A stretch of DNA of 64,000 nt from CATOSD01 sp965203135 (GCA_965203135.1 CBDBBO010000002.1:806001-870000); one strand, 5' to 3'; counted from the stretch's first letter, positions 27,363 through 37,266 are shown. The notes: generated from the letters alone by a model not told the origin. Made by a program: numbers and translations.

Positions 27363-28463
27363 ATGGAGAACTACAGACCGCCCGTAGGCACACCCATCCA
27401 GGAATTGGACACGCCCTGCCTGCTCGTGGACCTGGACCTGGTGGAGCACAACTTCAAGGTAGTCGCGGACACCTATGCGGACACGGTGTGCAAGATGCGC
27501 GAGCACTCGAAGGACATCAAGACGCCGCTGCTGGCCCGGATGCAGATGAACGCCGGAGGCACCGTCGGCGGGGTCTGCACCGCCAAGACCGCCGAGGCCG
27601 AGGCCATGATCGAGGGCGGCATCGAGGACATTCTCATCACCAGCGAGGTGCCCACCGCTGACAAGCTGGAGCGCGTGTGCGCTCTCGCCCGGCGCGCCGA
27701 CGTGAAGGTGACGATCGACGACCCCCGCAACGTTCGGCTGCTGTCCGAGATCGCCGAGGCGAGCGGCGCAAACGTGGGCGTGGTGATCGAGGTGAACACC
27801 TCGATGGGCCGCGCCGGCATACGCGTGGTGGAGCACGGCGTCGAGCTGGCGAAGCTCGCCGATTCGCTGCCGGGCATCTCCTTCAAAGGCGTGATGAGCC
27901 ACCAGACGCTGCCGGGTCGGCCCGACAAGGAGACGCGGATGATCGAGGGCCGCAGGTACATCCAGATGTGCCTGGACGTCAAGGACGCCATCGAGGGCGA
28001 GGGCATACCCGTCGAGATAGTCTCGTCCGGCGAGTCCTGGAGCTACGACGTGGCCGCCACCATCGAGGGCGTCACCGAGGTCGAGGGCGGCACCTACGCC
28101 CTGATGGGGTCGAACTACACCTACATGGACGAGTTCGAGCGTGCGGGCCGCGTGCTGGGCACCGTCATCAGCACGCCGCGTCCCGGCGTCGCCATCGGCG
28201 ACGTCGGACACCGCGCGCTCGGCTCGCCCAACGGCGTGCTGCCCGATTTCGAGGGACCGGCGGGCGTGAGCGTCGAGGCGCTGCACGAGCACCACGCGGT
28301 GCTGCGGTCCGACGGCCCCATGCCGCTGGAGGTGGGCGACAACTTCTACCTGCTCAGCGGCCAGTCCGACATCATGGTCAACCGCTGGGACAACATGATC
28401 GGCGTGCGCAACGGCGTCGTCGAGGTCGTCATGCCCATCACCGCCCGGGGGTGCCACCACTAG
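27363..28463 (+). CDS. DSD1/alanine-racemase-like PLP enzyme
   Basis: A 366-aa paralogue of the preceding gene, 45 bp downstream and very likely cotranscribed. It keeps a lysine (K50 in REHSK) at the position of the PLP lysine, and the following ARMQMNAG stretch matches active family members. The C-terminal metal motif found in D-threonine aldolase and D-serine dehydratase is not recognisable. It probably acts on a D-amino acid or a related beta-hydroxy amine. The start ATG 27363 follows GGGAGAA. A copy of its last 106 bp recurs at 28748. Confidence 0.8.
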   Translation: MENYRPPVGTPIQELDTPCLLVDLDLVEHNFKVVADTYADTVCKMREHSKDIKTPLLARMQMNAGGTVGGVCTAKTAEAEAMIEGGIEDILITSEVPTADKLERVCALARRADVKVTIDDPRNVRLLSEIAEASGANVGVVIEVNTSMGRAGIRVVEHGVELAKLADSLPGISFKGVMSHQTLPGRPDKETRMIEGRRYIQMCLDVKDAIEGEGIPVEIVSSGESWSYDVAATIEGVTEVEGGTYALMGSNYTYMDEFERAGRVLGTVISTPRPGVAIGDVGHRALGSPNGVLPDFEGPAGVSVEALHEHHAVLRSDGPMPLEVGDNFYLLSGQSDIMVNRWDNMIGVRNGVVEVVMPITARGCHH

Positions 28464-28486
28464 GGTCGTGTCGGGACTGGACTCAA

Positions 28487-28732
28487 ATGAATTCCAAAAG
28501 ATACACTATCGACGAGATTTGCGACCGAGGAGAGGAAATCTACAGGGAGCAGACCAAACACTTGGTGGAACCCCTGCAGAACGGAAGGTTCATCGCCATC
28601 GATATCGAAAGCGGCGACTACGAAGTAGCCGAGGAAGAGCTTGATGCTTCTCACCGGCTGAAGGCTAGACGACCGGGGTCCGTCAGGTTCTTAGCAAAGA
28701 TTGGCTGCAGGGCCGCCTATCGGTTGGCCTGA
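28487..28732 (+). CDS. Small conserved protein of unknown function
   Basis: 81 aa, beginning MNSKRYTIDEICDRGEEIY, with a central AIDIESGDYEVAEEELDAS strand-helix segment and ending in YRLA. Similar short proteins often sit near toxin genes or alone in Chloroflexota and cyanobacteria, but I cannot assign a function. No clear ribosome site is seen before ATG 28487. The gene lies between the end of the DSD1-like gene and a second, damaged copy of that gene's 3' end, so it may have arrived together with that copy. Confidence 0.6.
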   Translation: MNSKRYTIDEICDRGEEIYREQTKHLVEPLQNGRFIAIDIESGDYEVAEEELDASHRLKARRPGSVRFLAKIGCRAAYRLA

Positions 28733-28747
28733 GGTTGCCTTTTTGGA

Positions 28748-28853
28748 CGGCCAGGCAGACGTCATGGTCAACCATTGGGACAACATGATCGGCGTGCGCA
28801 ACGGCGCCGTCAAAGTGGTCATACCCATCACCGCGCGGGGGTACCACCACTAG
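28748..28853 (+). pseudogene. 3'-end remnant of a DSD1-like gene
   Basis: These 106 bases align with 28358-28463, the end of the intact DSD1-like gene including its stop codon, with about 12 differences and no gaps. The reading frame, ending in ITARGYHH then TAG, is kept. The rest of the copy is missing. Divergence of about 11% suggests the remnant of a third paralogue, or an old duplication, and not a recent event. Confidence 0.8.
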
Positions 28854-28910
28854 GGGGATTGTTGTGCCCAGCGTCGAATTAGTTTACTGACTCAAACGCG
28901 AGGTACTTTC

Positions 28911-30347
28911 GTGTCAAGACCAGTGACAATAGAACAAGTCCATCCCGCTGTACACCGCTTCATGCTTAGTTCCCAAGACCTTCCAGGCGACTCCGCACCC
29001 AGCGACGCCGTGTTGAGGGCAGGTGAAGGACACGTAATCTGCGGTGACGCAATTGACACCCTGTCGAGATTTCCGTCGGAATCTGTCGATTTGGTACATA
29101 CCAGCCCACCATACAACATTGATAAACAGTACGAATCAGGGCGGAATGATAGATCCTCTGTAGACGAATATAGGAAGTTCTTGTCTGCGGCGATCAATGA
29201 ACTCAAGCGGGTTGTCAAACCGGGGGGCTCTGTGTTTTGGCAGACTGGTTACACACAGGGTGAAACGAACCGCTCCGAAATTGTGCCAATTGACCTCCTC
29301 AGCTACGACTTCTTCCGGTCTGGGCCAAATGATTTTGTGCTTTGGGACCGCATAATTTGGCGTTACTGGGGTGGCCACGCATTCACCAAGAAATTTACGA
29401 ACAAACATGAAACCGTTCTTTGGTTTGTTAAGGGGGGCAAAGAACCGACGTTTCTCGTAGACGCTGTAAGGGAGAGGTCCAAGGAATACGACAAGCGCAA
29501 CAATTTCTGGGGACGTAATCCAGGAAACGTTTGGGAAGTTGACAGAGTGGCCTATGGTTCTACGGAACAAACTTCCCACATTGCGGTTTTTCCCGAAGAA
29601 ATCACCGAGCGAATCGTCCGTGCCTGCTCCAGACCCGGGGAGATTGTGTTGGATCCATTCTCCGGAAGTGGCACCGTAGCGAAAGTGGCGCGAGGTTTGG
29701 GCCGACGATGGATAGGAGTCGAAATCTCCCCCTTTTATGCTGCCGAATCCTGCGTAAGGGTTGGATATCAGCAGCCTTCTGAGGGAGAGTCCCTAGCATC
29801 AGAATTGATCAAACATCTGGCATTTCGAGACAGGCCGTCAACATTGCCCATTTCAGAGATAGTTGAGACGGTTTCATTCTGGTCCAGAAGTGTTCCCGTT
29901 GTCGATCTCTGGAACAACTTAGAGAAGGACATAAGGAGGGTGTTTAGCGATGGGCGGGGCAGAAATCAGATAAAACGAGATGTCTGGATAAAGTATGACA
30001 AGATCATGGGTCCTTCTTCAGTAGAGAACAGTATCGCTCTGGCTGACGAGCTCCTGTCGCGTTGCTATAGGCTCAGAAAGCACTTCAATGGTGTCACCCG
30101 TTATAGGTCTGTGTTGGACGCCCTAACTGCCTCACTGTCCAATCTAGAAGACTCGGATAACGCCACAAAGTACATTTGTAGGATCGCTGAGCAAGAGCCG
30201 TCGTCATTTGAACTGCACGGGAACAATCTATCCCTTGTTTCAGCAACTCGCAAGGTCGCAATGAGTGACTCTGATTCCTCAGTTGATTGCGAAAATGAAC
30301 AACCCTGCGAAGGGCGCGAAAGCGAGCAAGCGAGGTTACTTCTATGA
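28911..30347 (+). CDS. Type II DNA methyltransferase, beta class (probable N4-cytosine)
   Basis: 478 aa. The catalytic motif IV is TSPPYN (residues 64-69) and precedes the AdoMet-binding motif LDPFSGSGT (about 242-250), which is the beta-class order. An SPPY tetrapeptide is most often found in N4-cytosine methylases. The last 200 aa form an extra helical domain without recognised homology, perhaps for DNA recognition. The start is GTG 28911 after CGAGG. The stop overlaps the next gene as ATGA. Base composition is clearly more AT-rich than the flanks, which points to horizontal transfer. Confidence 0.88.
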   Translation: MSRPVTIEQVHPAVHRFMLSSQDLPGDSAPSDAVLRAGEGHVICGDAIDTLSRFPSESVDLVHTSPPYNIDKQYESGRNDRSSVDEYRKFLSAAINELKRVVKPGGSVFWQTGYTQGETNRSEIVPIDLLSYDFFRSGPNDFVLWDRIIWRYWGGHAFTKKFTNKHETVLWFVKGGKEPTFLVDAVRERSKEYDKRNNFWGRNPGNVWEVDRVAYGSTEQTSHIAVFPEEITERIVRACSRPGEIVLDPFSGSGTVAKVARGLGRRWIGVEISPFYAAESCVRVGYQQPSEGESLASELIKHLAFRDRPSTLPISEIVETVSFWSRSVPVVDLWNNLEKDIRRVFSDGRGRNQIKRDVWIKYDKIMGPSSVENSIALADELLSRCYRLRKHFNGVTRYRSVLDALTASLSNLEDSDNATKYICRIAEQEPSSFELHGNNLSLVSATRKVAMSDSDSSVDCENEQPCEGRESEQARLLL

Positions 30348-31327
30348 CCCAGTGGCTGTCCTCTTCACCTGAAACCTTAAGAACCTTAGTCGAGACGTCA
30401 ACCGGCAAACTATTGCTTTGCAGTCCATATGTGTCCAGACCCGGACTCGAAATGGTTACTGACGCACTACCAAGTGATGTCTCACAAATTGAGATATGGA
30501 CAAAGCTGGAACCGCATGATTGGTTGACTGGCGCATCAGACTACGAGGGACTTCTAGACTTCATTCAAGAGATTAATTCAAACGTAAGTGACGTTTCAAT
30601 GAGGCACGCAAGTAACCTTCATGCGAAAATAGTTGTGTCGGATGGTCCATACGGACTCGCAGGGTCGGCAAACCTAACTGCTGGAGGATTCGGAGGCAAT
30701 TTGGAGGTCGTAGGCCTGACACAACAAAGTGACTTGAACAGGCTAAGGAACTTTGTTGAAAGGATGAGACCGAGACTGACACCGATTACGTTCGACCAAT
30801 TCATGGAATTTGTCGCTCAATGCGTGGCGAAGGTTGATTCCCAAGAGGCGCTGCTGGCTCTGATTAGGGAAGAAATGCCACCACAAGATTTCGGCCCCCA
30901 GCCACTTGTGAGTTACATTGACTTTCTTGACTACTTGGAAGGTTACCAGAGTTCACAGGCTAATGAGATACTGACTATCGCGAGAAATATTGACGGTAAT
31001 AACAATACTGGCAAAGTTAAGCAAGCATTTTACGGAATTCAAAGATTCTTGCAAGAGTACCCCGGCCACGTCAACCGCATATCTGGCTTGCCCGACAACG
31101 AATGGTTTGATGTCTCCTCCGACCCCATTTTGGAGGACTGGAAGCGTTTTCTTACGGAATTCGCCACTGAAGAGAACCTGGATTACAGGTATTCAATACC
31201 CACTCTTAAGCGCTACCTTCCCCTCGGCTCAGGAGGTTCACTTATGGGTGGCGGTGGTGGAGACAACCAACTGAAGCGTGTATGGCCATACGTGGGTAGA
31301 ATAGTGGAATCCCACAGACCGCAGTAA
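30344..31327 (+). CDS. PLD-family restriction endonuclease
   Basis: A 327-aa protein with one phospholipase-D motif: LHAKIVVSDGPYGLAGSANLTAGG (about residues 93-116), in which H, K and the GSxN stretch form the active site of a dimer. BfiI is the known type II restriction enzyme of this fold; it needs no metal. Residues 130-320 are a helical region that could recognise DNA. Overlap with the methylase (ATGA) makes the pair a compact R-M operon with protection translated first. It could alternatively be a DISARM- or other defence-type PLD nuclease, but no other partner is nearby. Confidence 0.8.
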   Translation: MTQWLSSSPETLRTLVETSTGKLLLCSPYVSRPGLEMVTDALPSDVSQIEIWTKLEPHDWLTGASDYEGLLDFIQEINSNVSDVSMRHASNLHAKIVVSDGPYGLAGSANLTAGGFGGNLEVVGLTQQSDLNRLRNFVERMRPRLTPITFDQFMEFVAQCVAKVDSQEALLALIREEMPPQDFGPQPLVSYIDFLDYLEGYQSSQANEILTIARNIDGNNNTGKVKQAFYGIQRFLQEYPGHVNRISGLPDNEWFDVSSDPILEDWKRFLTEFATEENLDYRYSIPTLKRYLPLGSGGSLMGGGGGDNQLKRVWPYVGRIVESHRPQ

Positions 31328-31472
31328 CCTGTCGGTCTGACAGCACCGAGTGCTTTGGTTCACGATCCGCCCCACACCATTGCTGCTCCGCATTTGGCAA
31401 GCCTCCGCCGTACAAGACTGGCGCTGACTTGCTCTCAACCCCCGAAAATCGCGCCGCCCACTCCCTTTGTTG

Positions 31473-31478
31473 TATAAT
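31473..31478 (+). promoter_or_regulatory. -10 box upstream of the sulfurtransferase gene
   Basis: A consensus TATAAT at 31473-31478 lies 51 bases before the GTG start. No good -35 box is seen at the right distance, but TTGTTG directly precedes the -10 box. Confidence 0.4.
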
Positions 31479-31529
31479 CGCACCTAGACGCCGACGCAGA
31501 CGATACTACCGGCGCCTTGAGGTGACTAC

Positions 31530-32354
31530 GTGGCTACCGAAGGCTACACGAACCCCGACCTGCTCGCCGAGACCGACTGGCTGGAAGCCCATCTCGACGA
31601 CCCCAACCTTCGCATCGTGGACTGCGAACCGTTCGACGCCTACCGTCGCGCTCACATCAAGGGCGCCGTGGGCATCAGCGTCCACCCCTACATCAAGGAC
31701 CCGAACCGCCCCCGCGTCATGGAGGCGGACGACTTCGCCAAGCTCGCCTCCGAAATGGGCCTGGGCGACGACAACCTGATAGTGACCTACGACAGCGGCT
31801 GGGGCCTCAGCGCCTCCCGCTTCTGGTGGGTGCTCAACTACTACGGCCACACCAACGTCAAGATGCTCAACGGCGGCTGGGCCAAGTGGTTCGGCGAGGG
31901 GCGGCCCATCACCGCCACGCCCGCGGAGCCGCAAGCCGCCACCTTCACTCCGAAGATCGACGACAGCGTGATCTGCCGGCTCGACGACGGCGTGGCCAGC
32001 GTGGGAAACTCCGACGTGGTGTTCCTCGACGTGCGATCGGACGGCGAGTGGGACGGCTCGAACGACCGCGGCAACGACAGGCGCGGCCATGTCCCCGGCG
32101 CCGTCCACCTGGAGTGGCTCAACTTCCTTTCCGAGGGCGAGTACCAGACCGTGAAGCCCGCCTCGGAGTTGAGAGCCATGCTCGAATCGAGAGGGGTTAC
32201 GCCGGATAAACGAGTGGTGACCTATTGACAGGGCGGAATCCGTGCGGCGCACGGAGTTCTAGTCCTCAAGCTGTTGGGATACGGCGACGCCCGAAACTAC
32301 GACGCTTCCATGTCGGAGTGGGCCAACCTGCCGGACACCCCGCTGGTTGTCTAG
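31530..32354 (+). CDS. Thiosulfate sulfurtransferase with in-frame TGA at the catalytic cysteine (probable selenoprotein)
   Basis: A two-domain rhodanese of 274 aa if TGA 32226-32228 is read as selenocysteine (residue 233). The N-terminal domain (residues 1-130) is the inactive one, with DSGWGLSASRFWW. The C-terminal domain leads into VVTY-TGA-QGGIRAAH, where active homologues have VVTYCQGGIRAAH. After the TGA the frame runs intact for 41 codons, through LKLLGYGDARNYD and MSEWANLPDTPL, to TAG at 32352. Nothing else in the gene is damaged. A GC-rich hairpin follows the TGA at the distance expected of a bacterial SECIS. The start GTG 31530 follows GAGGTGA. The enzyme would transfer sulfane sulfur in the cytoplasm. 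The alternative is a nonsense mutation giving a 232-aa inactive product. Confidence 0.82.
32239..32255 (+). promoter_or_regulatory. Candidate bacterial SECIS hairpin
   Basis: TCCGTGC at 32239-32245 pairs perfectly with GCACGGA at 32249-32255 around the 3-base loop GGC. The loop starts 17 bases after the TGA codon and its first base is G. Bacterial SECIS elements are described as lying right after UGA, with an apical loop about 16-37 bases away holding a G at its first or second position. The stem overlaps codons for IRAAHG, which are conserved in rhodanese, so part of the pairing could be due to coding constraint. Confidence 0.6.
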
Positions 32355-32471
32355 CCATGCCGTCAGTCGGCGCGTACCGGGCCATCGGTCTCGCCGCGCC
32401 TTCCGCCATCCCTTTCGACGACGCTGGAGTCCAGCTCCGGTCGCCCGTCCATCTCGCATAGGAGAGCCGTT

Positions 32472-33455
<984 letters not shown>

Positions 33456-33473
33456 CCGATAGACGCTGTAAGA

Positions 33474-34712
33474 GTGTTCGTCCTGAAGCGGTTCTACCTC
33501 GTCGCCGCTCTTATGGGCGTGACCGCTGTAACCGGAGCGGCCACCGGGTTCGGGCTGTTTTACAGGCTGCTGTACATCTTCGGCCTTGCCGCGGTTTTTG
33601 GTTTCCTGTGGAACTGGATGAGCGTCCGTACTCTACACGTGGAGGTCGACCGGCGAAGCCATCGCGTGCGCGTGGGCGACGACGTGGAAGAGCGGATCAC
33701 GATTCGCAATCTGGGCACCCTGCCCAAGCCGGTGCTGGAGGTCGAGGACCTCACCGACCTGCCCGGCTACTCCAGCGGCATGGCGCTCGCGCTCGGCGCG
33801 AAGAGCTTCCGGTCCTGGCGGACGCTAACGCCGGCGCGCAAGAGGGGCGTGTACACCATGGGCCCGGTGCGAGTGTCCAACACCGACTTCCTGGGTCTGT
33901 TTCGGAGAAGCCGCGAGTTCTGCGGCACCGACGAGCTCGTCGTTTACCCCCGAGTGTTCGATCTGCCGGGCTTCTCCATACCGGCGGCCGACCTCACCGG
34001 CGAGAGCACGGCGAGACGGCGCAGCCACGACCTGAGCCCGCACGCGTCGAGCGTTCGCGACTACGCCTTCGGCGACAGCATCAGCCGCGTCCACTGGAAC
34101 AGCACGGCCCGCCTGGGACGGCTGATGTCCAAGGAGTTCGACCTGGGACAGTCCAGCGACGTGTGGATCATGGTGGACCTACACAGGGACGTGCAGGCGG
34201 GCGAGCTCGAGGAGAGCACCGACGAGTACGGCGTCTCCATAGCCGCGTCGCTGGCGAGAAAATACCTGTCTTCCGACATGCCGGTGGGCCTGGTGTCCTA
34301 CGGCGACCAGCGATACTACCTGCCGGCGGAGACCGGTTCGGGACAGATGGACCGGGTGATGGAGTTTCTCGCGCGGAGCAAGGCTGAGGGCAGGGTCCCG
34401 CTTGCGGATGCCCTGCCGCTCGAAGAGGCGCTGTGGGGCTACCACAGCACGCTGGTCGTAATCACGCCCTCGCACCGGCCCGCCTGGGTGGCGGGGCTGC
34501 GCGAGCTTACCCGTCGGCGAGTCAGGGTAGTGGCCGTGCTGCTGGACGGCGTCACCTTCGGCGGCGTCTTCCCTACGCTGAGCGTGGCCCCCGCCCTGCA
34601 TGAGGCCGGCATTCCCACCTACGCCGTCCGCTCCGGCGAGTCGATACCCATTGCGATGAGCCGGCCCTATCTGATCGCCGACGCCGAGCGCGCCAGGCGG
34701 GAGGTCGCGTAG
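33474..34712 (+). CDS. DUF58 domain protein
   Basis: A 412-aa protein. Two hydrophobic segments near residues 7-45 anchor it, followed by a beta-rich region and the DUF58 signature around residue 200 (DSISRVHWNSTARLGRLMSKEF in outline). The C-terminal half is von Willebrand-A-like. It starts at GTG 33474, 18 bp after moxR. The stop overlaps the GTG of the transglutaminase-like gene by one base, so the three genes form one operon. Confidence 0.9.
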   Translation: MFVLKRFYLVAALMGVTAVTGAATGFGLFYRLLYIFGLAAVFGFLWNWMSVRTLHVEVDRRSHRVRVGDDVEERITIRNLGTLPKPVLEVEDLTDLPGYSSGMALALGAKSFRSWRTLTPARKRGVYTMGPVRVSNTDFLGLFRRSREFCGTDELVVYPRVFDLPGFSIPAADLTGESTARRRSHDLSPHASSVRDYAFGDSISRVHWNSTARLGRLMSKEFDLGQSSDVWIMVDLHRDVQAGELEESTDEYGVSIAASLARKYLSSDMPVGLVSYGDQRYYLPAETGSGQMDRVMEFLARSKAEGRVPLADALPLEEALWGYHSTLVVITPSHRPAWVAGLRELTRRRVRVVAVLLDGVTFGGVFPTLSVAPALHEAGIPTYAVRSGESIPIAMSRPYLIADAERARREVA

Positions 34713-37264
34713 TGGCCGCCGAAACCACGTCTGTACTGTATCCCACCGGCCGCGGCGGAGTCGGCACTCGGCAGCGCCACCCGCTCCTCAGGCTGTATGA
34801 TCGCTACTTGCCCTCGCAGGGCTGGTCCACGTTCGTGCTGCTCATGCTGGCCCTTCTCGTGCTGGGCCAATCGGTCTCGGCGGCCGGCTGGGCGCGCACG
34901 CCGTCCATGCTGGCGATCATGTTCTGGGCCGCCGTGCTGGGCCTTGCGCTCGCGAAGCTGCGCGTTCACGCCGCTTTCCTGCACCCCATAGGGCTGGTGG
35001 TCGGCTTTGTGATGGTGATGTGGCGCATCGGCTCGATCACCGAGGGCGAGACGCTGTTCGAGCAGCAGCGCCTCGCGTACGAACGGCTCAGCGTGTGGTA
35101 CGAGGCCGCGACCACCGGCGGCATCAGCACCGACCTGCTGCCCGTCTCGTTGATTCTGCTCGCCGCGGCCTGGATCATCGCCTACGTGAGCTCCTGGTTC
35201 ATCTTCAGGAGCAACAACGTGTGGGTGGGCGTGGTGCTCATGGGCACGGCCCTGCTCACGAACCTCAGCTTTCTGCCCATCGGCCGCGCCTACGAGTTCT
35301 TCGTGTTCGCGTTCGTCGCCATCCTGCTGATAGTGCGGCTCAGCATCGTCATCCAGCAACAGGAGTGGACAAAGGCCGGCATCGGTTACGAACGCTCGAA
35401 CGGCTGGATGACTCTCAACAACACCTTCGTCTTCGGCATTGTGGTGCTTCTGATTGCGTCTCTTCTGCCCCTGCACGTATACGTGTCGCCGACACTGGCG
35501 GACATCTGGCGGACGGCGCGCTCCCCGGTGAGCGCGCTGGAGGGCGAGTTCGCGAGGCTGTTCTCCGCCATCCCGTCGCGCAAGGATTTGCCCGGCCGGC
35601 TCTTCGGGGACACGCTGCCCTTCCTGGGCTCCATCTCCTTCGGAGGCGAGCCGGTGTTCTGGGCTGAGTCCGACTATCCGTCTTACTGGATCTCGCGCAC
35701 CTACAGCGAGTACACCGCCGCCGGCTGGGTAGCGGGCGAAACGCAGCCCATAGACGTCGGTCCTCAGATTGTGCCCCCGCCCAGGGTGGACGATCTCAAG
35801 CGCGAGCCGGTGCAGCAGCTCCTGCAACTGGACTTCGAGTCCAAGGCGTTCCTGTCGGGCGGCGGTCTGGACTGGGTAAGCCACGGCGCCACCCTGCAGA
35901 CGCTCGCCCCCAAGAAGTACACTCTCGACCTTCTCGACCCCTCGACCGACGAGGCGCTTCCCGAGGACATGCGCGAGTTGGCTGAGACGCTGAGAGAGGA
36001 GCTCGAAGAGCGTTCCGTCACCTCGGTGGAGGAATCGCTCATATCTCGCAGCCTGCCGCCCGACATGGTGCTGGAAGGCGTCACCTACCGGCACGCGACG
36101 ATAGACACCCCACAGGCTGTCGAAACGGTGACCGTCGCCAGAAAGGAGCCTATAGCCCCGGAGATAGTGGCCTGGAACTTCTCGAGTCCGTTGCCCAGGA
36201 ACAACCCCTACACCATGGTCTCGTACGTCTCGCTTGCCACCGACGACGACCTGCGGCAGGCCGGCACCGACTACCACGGTTTCATCCGGGACCACTACCT
36301 GGCGCTGCCGCCCGACCTGCCCGATAGAGTGATCGAGCTGGCCGAGCGGATCACGGTGACCTCGGAGACGCCGCTGGACAAGGCGGTAACCGTCCAAGAG
36401 TTCCTGCGCAGTGACAGGTTCACGTACTCCCAGGACATCGAGGCGCCCCCGGCTGGCGCCGACGGCGTGGACCACTTCCTGTTCGAGACCCGGACCGGAT
36501 ACAGCGACTACTACGCCTCCGCCATGGCGGTGATGTTGAGGGCGGTGGGTGTGCCCACCAGGCTGGCGGCGGGCTACGGGCCTGGCCTGTACTACTCCGA
36601 GACGGGAATGCACGTCGTGCGCGACCTGGACAGCCACGGCTGGGTCCAGGTCTATTTCCCCAGCTACGGATGGATCGACTTCGAGCCGACCCCAAATTGG
36701 CCGAGGCACGAGCGACAGTTGCTCAGCGATCCGGCCGCTGTCGCAATTGGAACGGGCCGTGAGGACGCCGAGGCAATCGACGAGGCTCTGGAGGACATCT
36801 TCGATTCTGCGTTGGACGCCGTGGGCGTGCCGCCCGTCGAGCCGGGCGGCGTTGGCGGTCTCAACATCGACGTGGTGGCGCTGCTTCGGCCGACCGCCAT
36901 CGTTCTGGGCGGCGTGGCCGTAGTGTGGCTGCTATTGTGGCTCGCGTGGACGCGAAACCTGGGCGGGGCGACGCCCGCAGAAAAGGCATACACCAAGATG
37001 AGCCGGCTGGGGGCCGTGGCCGGACTACGCCGGGATCACACCCAGACGCCGTTGGAGTACGCTCGCAGCGTAGGAGCGGCGGCTCCCGCTGTCGCGGCGG
37101 CCGCGCAGCGCATCGGCTGGGCATTCGCGGTCGGCAGGTACGGCACCGCGACCGGCGAGGACGATGGCGCCGAAGACGAGATCGACGGCGCATGGCGCGA
37201 GATGCGGCTGAGGCTGCTTGGCCACGCGGTGACGCGGCTTGTGCCGCTCCGGGCAAGGGCGTAA
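34712..37264 (+). CDS. TgpA-like transglutaminase-domain membrane protein with Cys-to-Ser change
   Basis: An 850-aa protein. Residues 25-260 hold about seven membrane helices (DUF3488/TgpA type), followed by a large external region and a transglutaminase-like core, then one more helix (about 725-750) and a DUF4129-like tail. The core normally has a catalytic cysteine in GYCxYxASAMAVMLR; here the motif is GYSDYYASAMAVMLR, so S598 replaces it. The following H642 (SHGW) and D656 (IDFEPT) of the triad are present. The protein may therefore be a non-catalytic binder, or use serine. It starts at GTG 34712. Confidence 0.88.
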   Translation: MAAETTSVLYPTGRGGVGTRQRHPLLRLYDRYLPSQGWSTFVLLMLALLVLGQSVSAAGWARTPSMLAIMFWAAVLGLALAKLRVHAAFLHPIGLVVGFVMVMWRIGSITEGETLFEQQRLAYERLSVWYEAATTGGISTDLLPVSLILLAAAWIIAYVSSWFIFRSNNVWVGVVLMGTALLTNLSFLPIGRAYEFFVFAFVAILLIVRLSIVIQQQEWTKAGIGYERSNGWMTLNNTFVFGIVVLLIASLLPLHVYVSPTLADIWRTARSPVSALEGEFARLFSAIPSRKDLPGRLFGDTLPFLGSISFGGEPVFWAESDYPSYWISRTYSEYTAAGWVAGETQPIDVGPQIVPPPRVDDLKREPVQQLLQLDFESKAFLSGGGLDWVSHGATLQTLAPKKYTLDLLDPSTDEALPEDMRELAETLREELEERSVTSVEESLISRSLPPDMVLEGVTYRHATIDTPQAVETVTVARKEPIAPEIVAWNFSSPLPRNNPYTMVSYVSLATDDDLRQAGTDYHGFIRDHYLALPPDLPDRVIELAERITVTSETPLDKAVTVQEFLRSDRFTYSQDIEAPPAGADGVDHFLFETRTGYSDYYASAMAVMLRAVGVPTRLAAGYGPGLYYSETGMHVVRDLDSHGWVQVYFPSYGWIDFEPTPNWPRHERQLLSDPAAVAIGTGREDAEAIDEALEDIFDSALDAVGVPPVEPGGVGGLNIDVVALLRPTAIVLGGVAVVWLLLWLAWTRNLGGATPAEKAYTKMSRLGAVAGLRRDHTQTPLEYARSVGAAAPAVAAAAQRIGWAFAVGRYGTATGEDDGAEDEIDGAWREMRLRLLGHAVTRLVPLRARA

Positions 37265-37266
37265 CG

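Noticed and set aside
27150..28460. 436-codon minus-strand frame opposite the DSD1-like genes
   Set aside because: Shadow frame; its content mirrors codon bias of the plus-strand genes and has no family pattern.
32226..32228. TGA as a simple nonsense mutation ending the sulfurtransferase
   Set aside because: Possible, but the exact position at the catalytic Cys, the intact downstream frame and the hairpin favour selenocysteine. Kept as the alternative in the feature.
34667..36709. Long minus-strand frame opposite the DUF58 and TgpA-like genes
   Set aside because: Shadow of the plus-strand operon; no ribosome site, no protein-like pattern.
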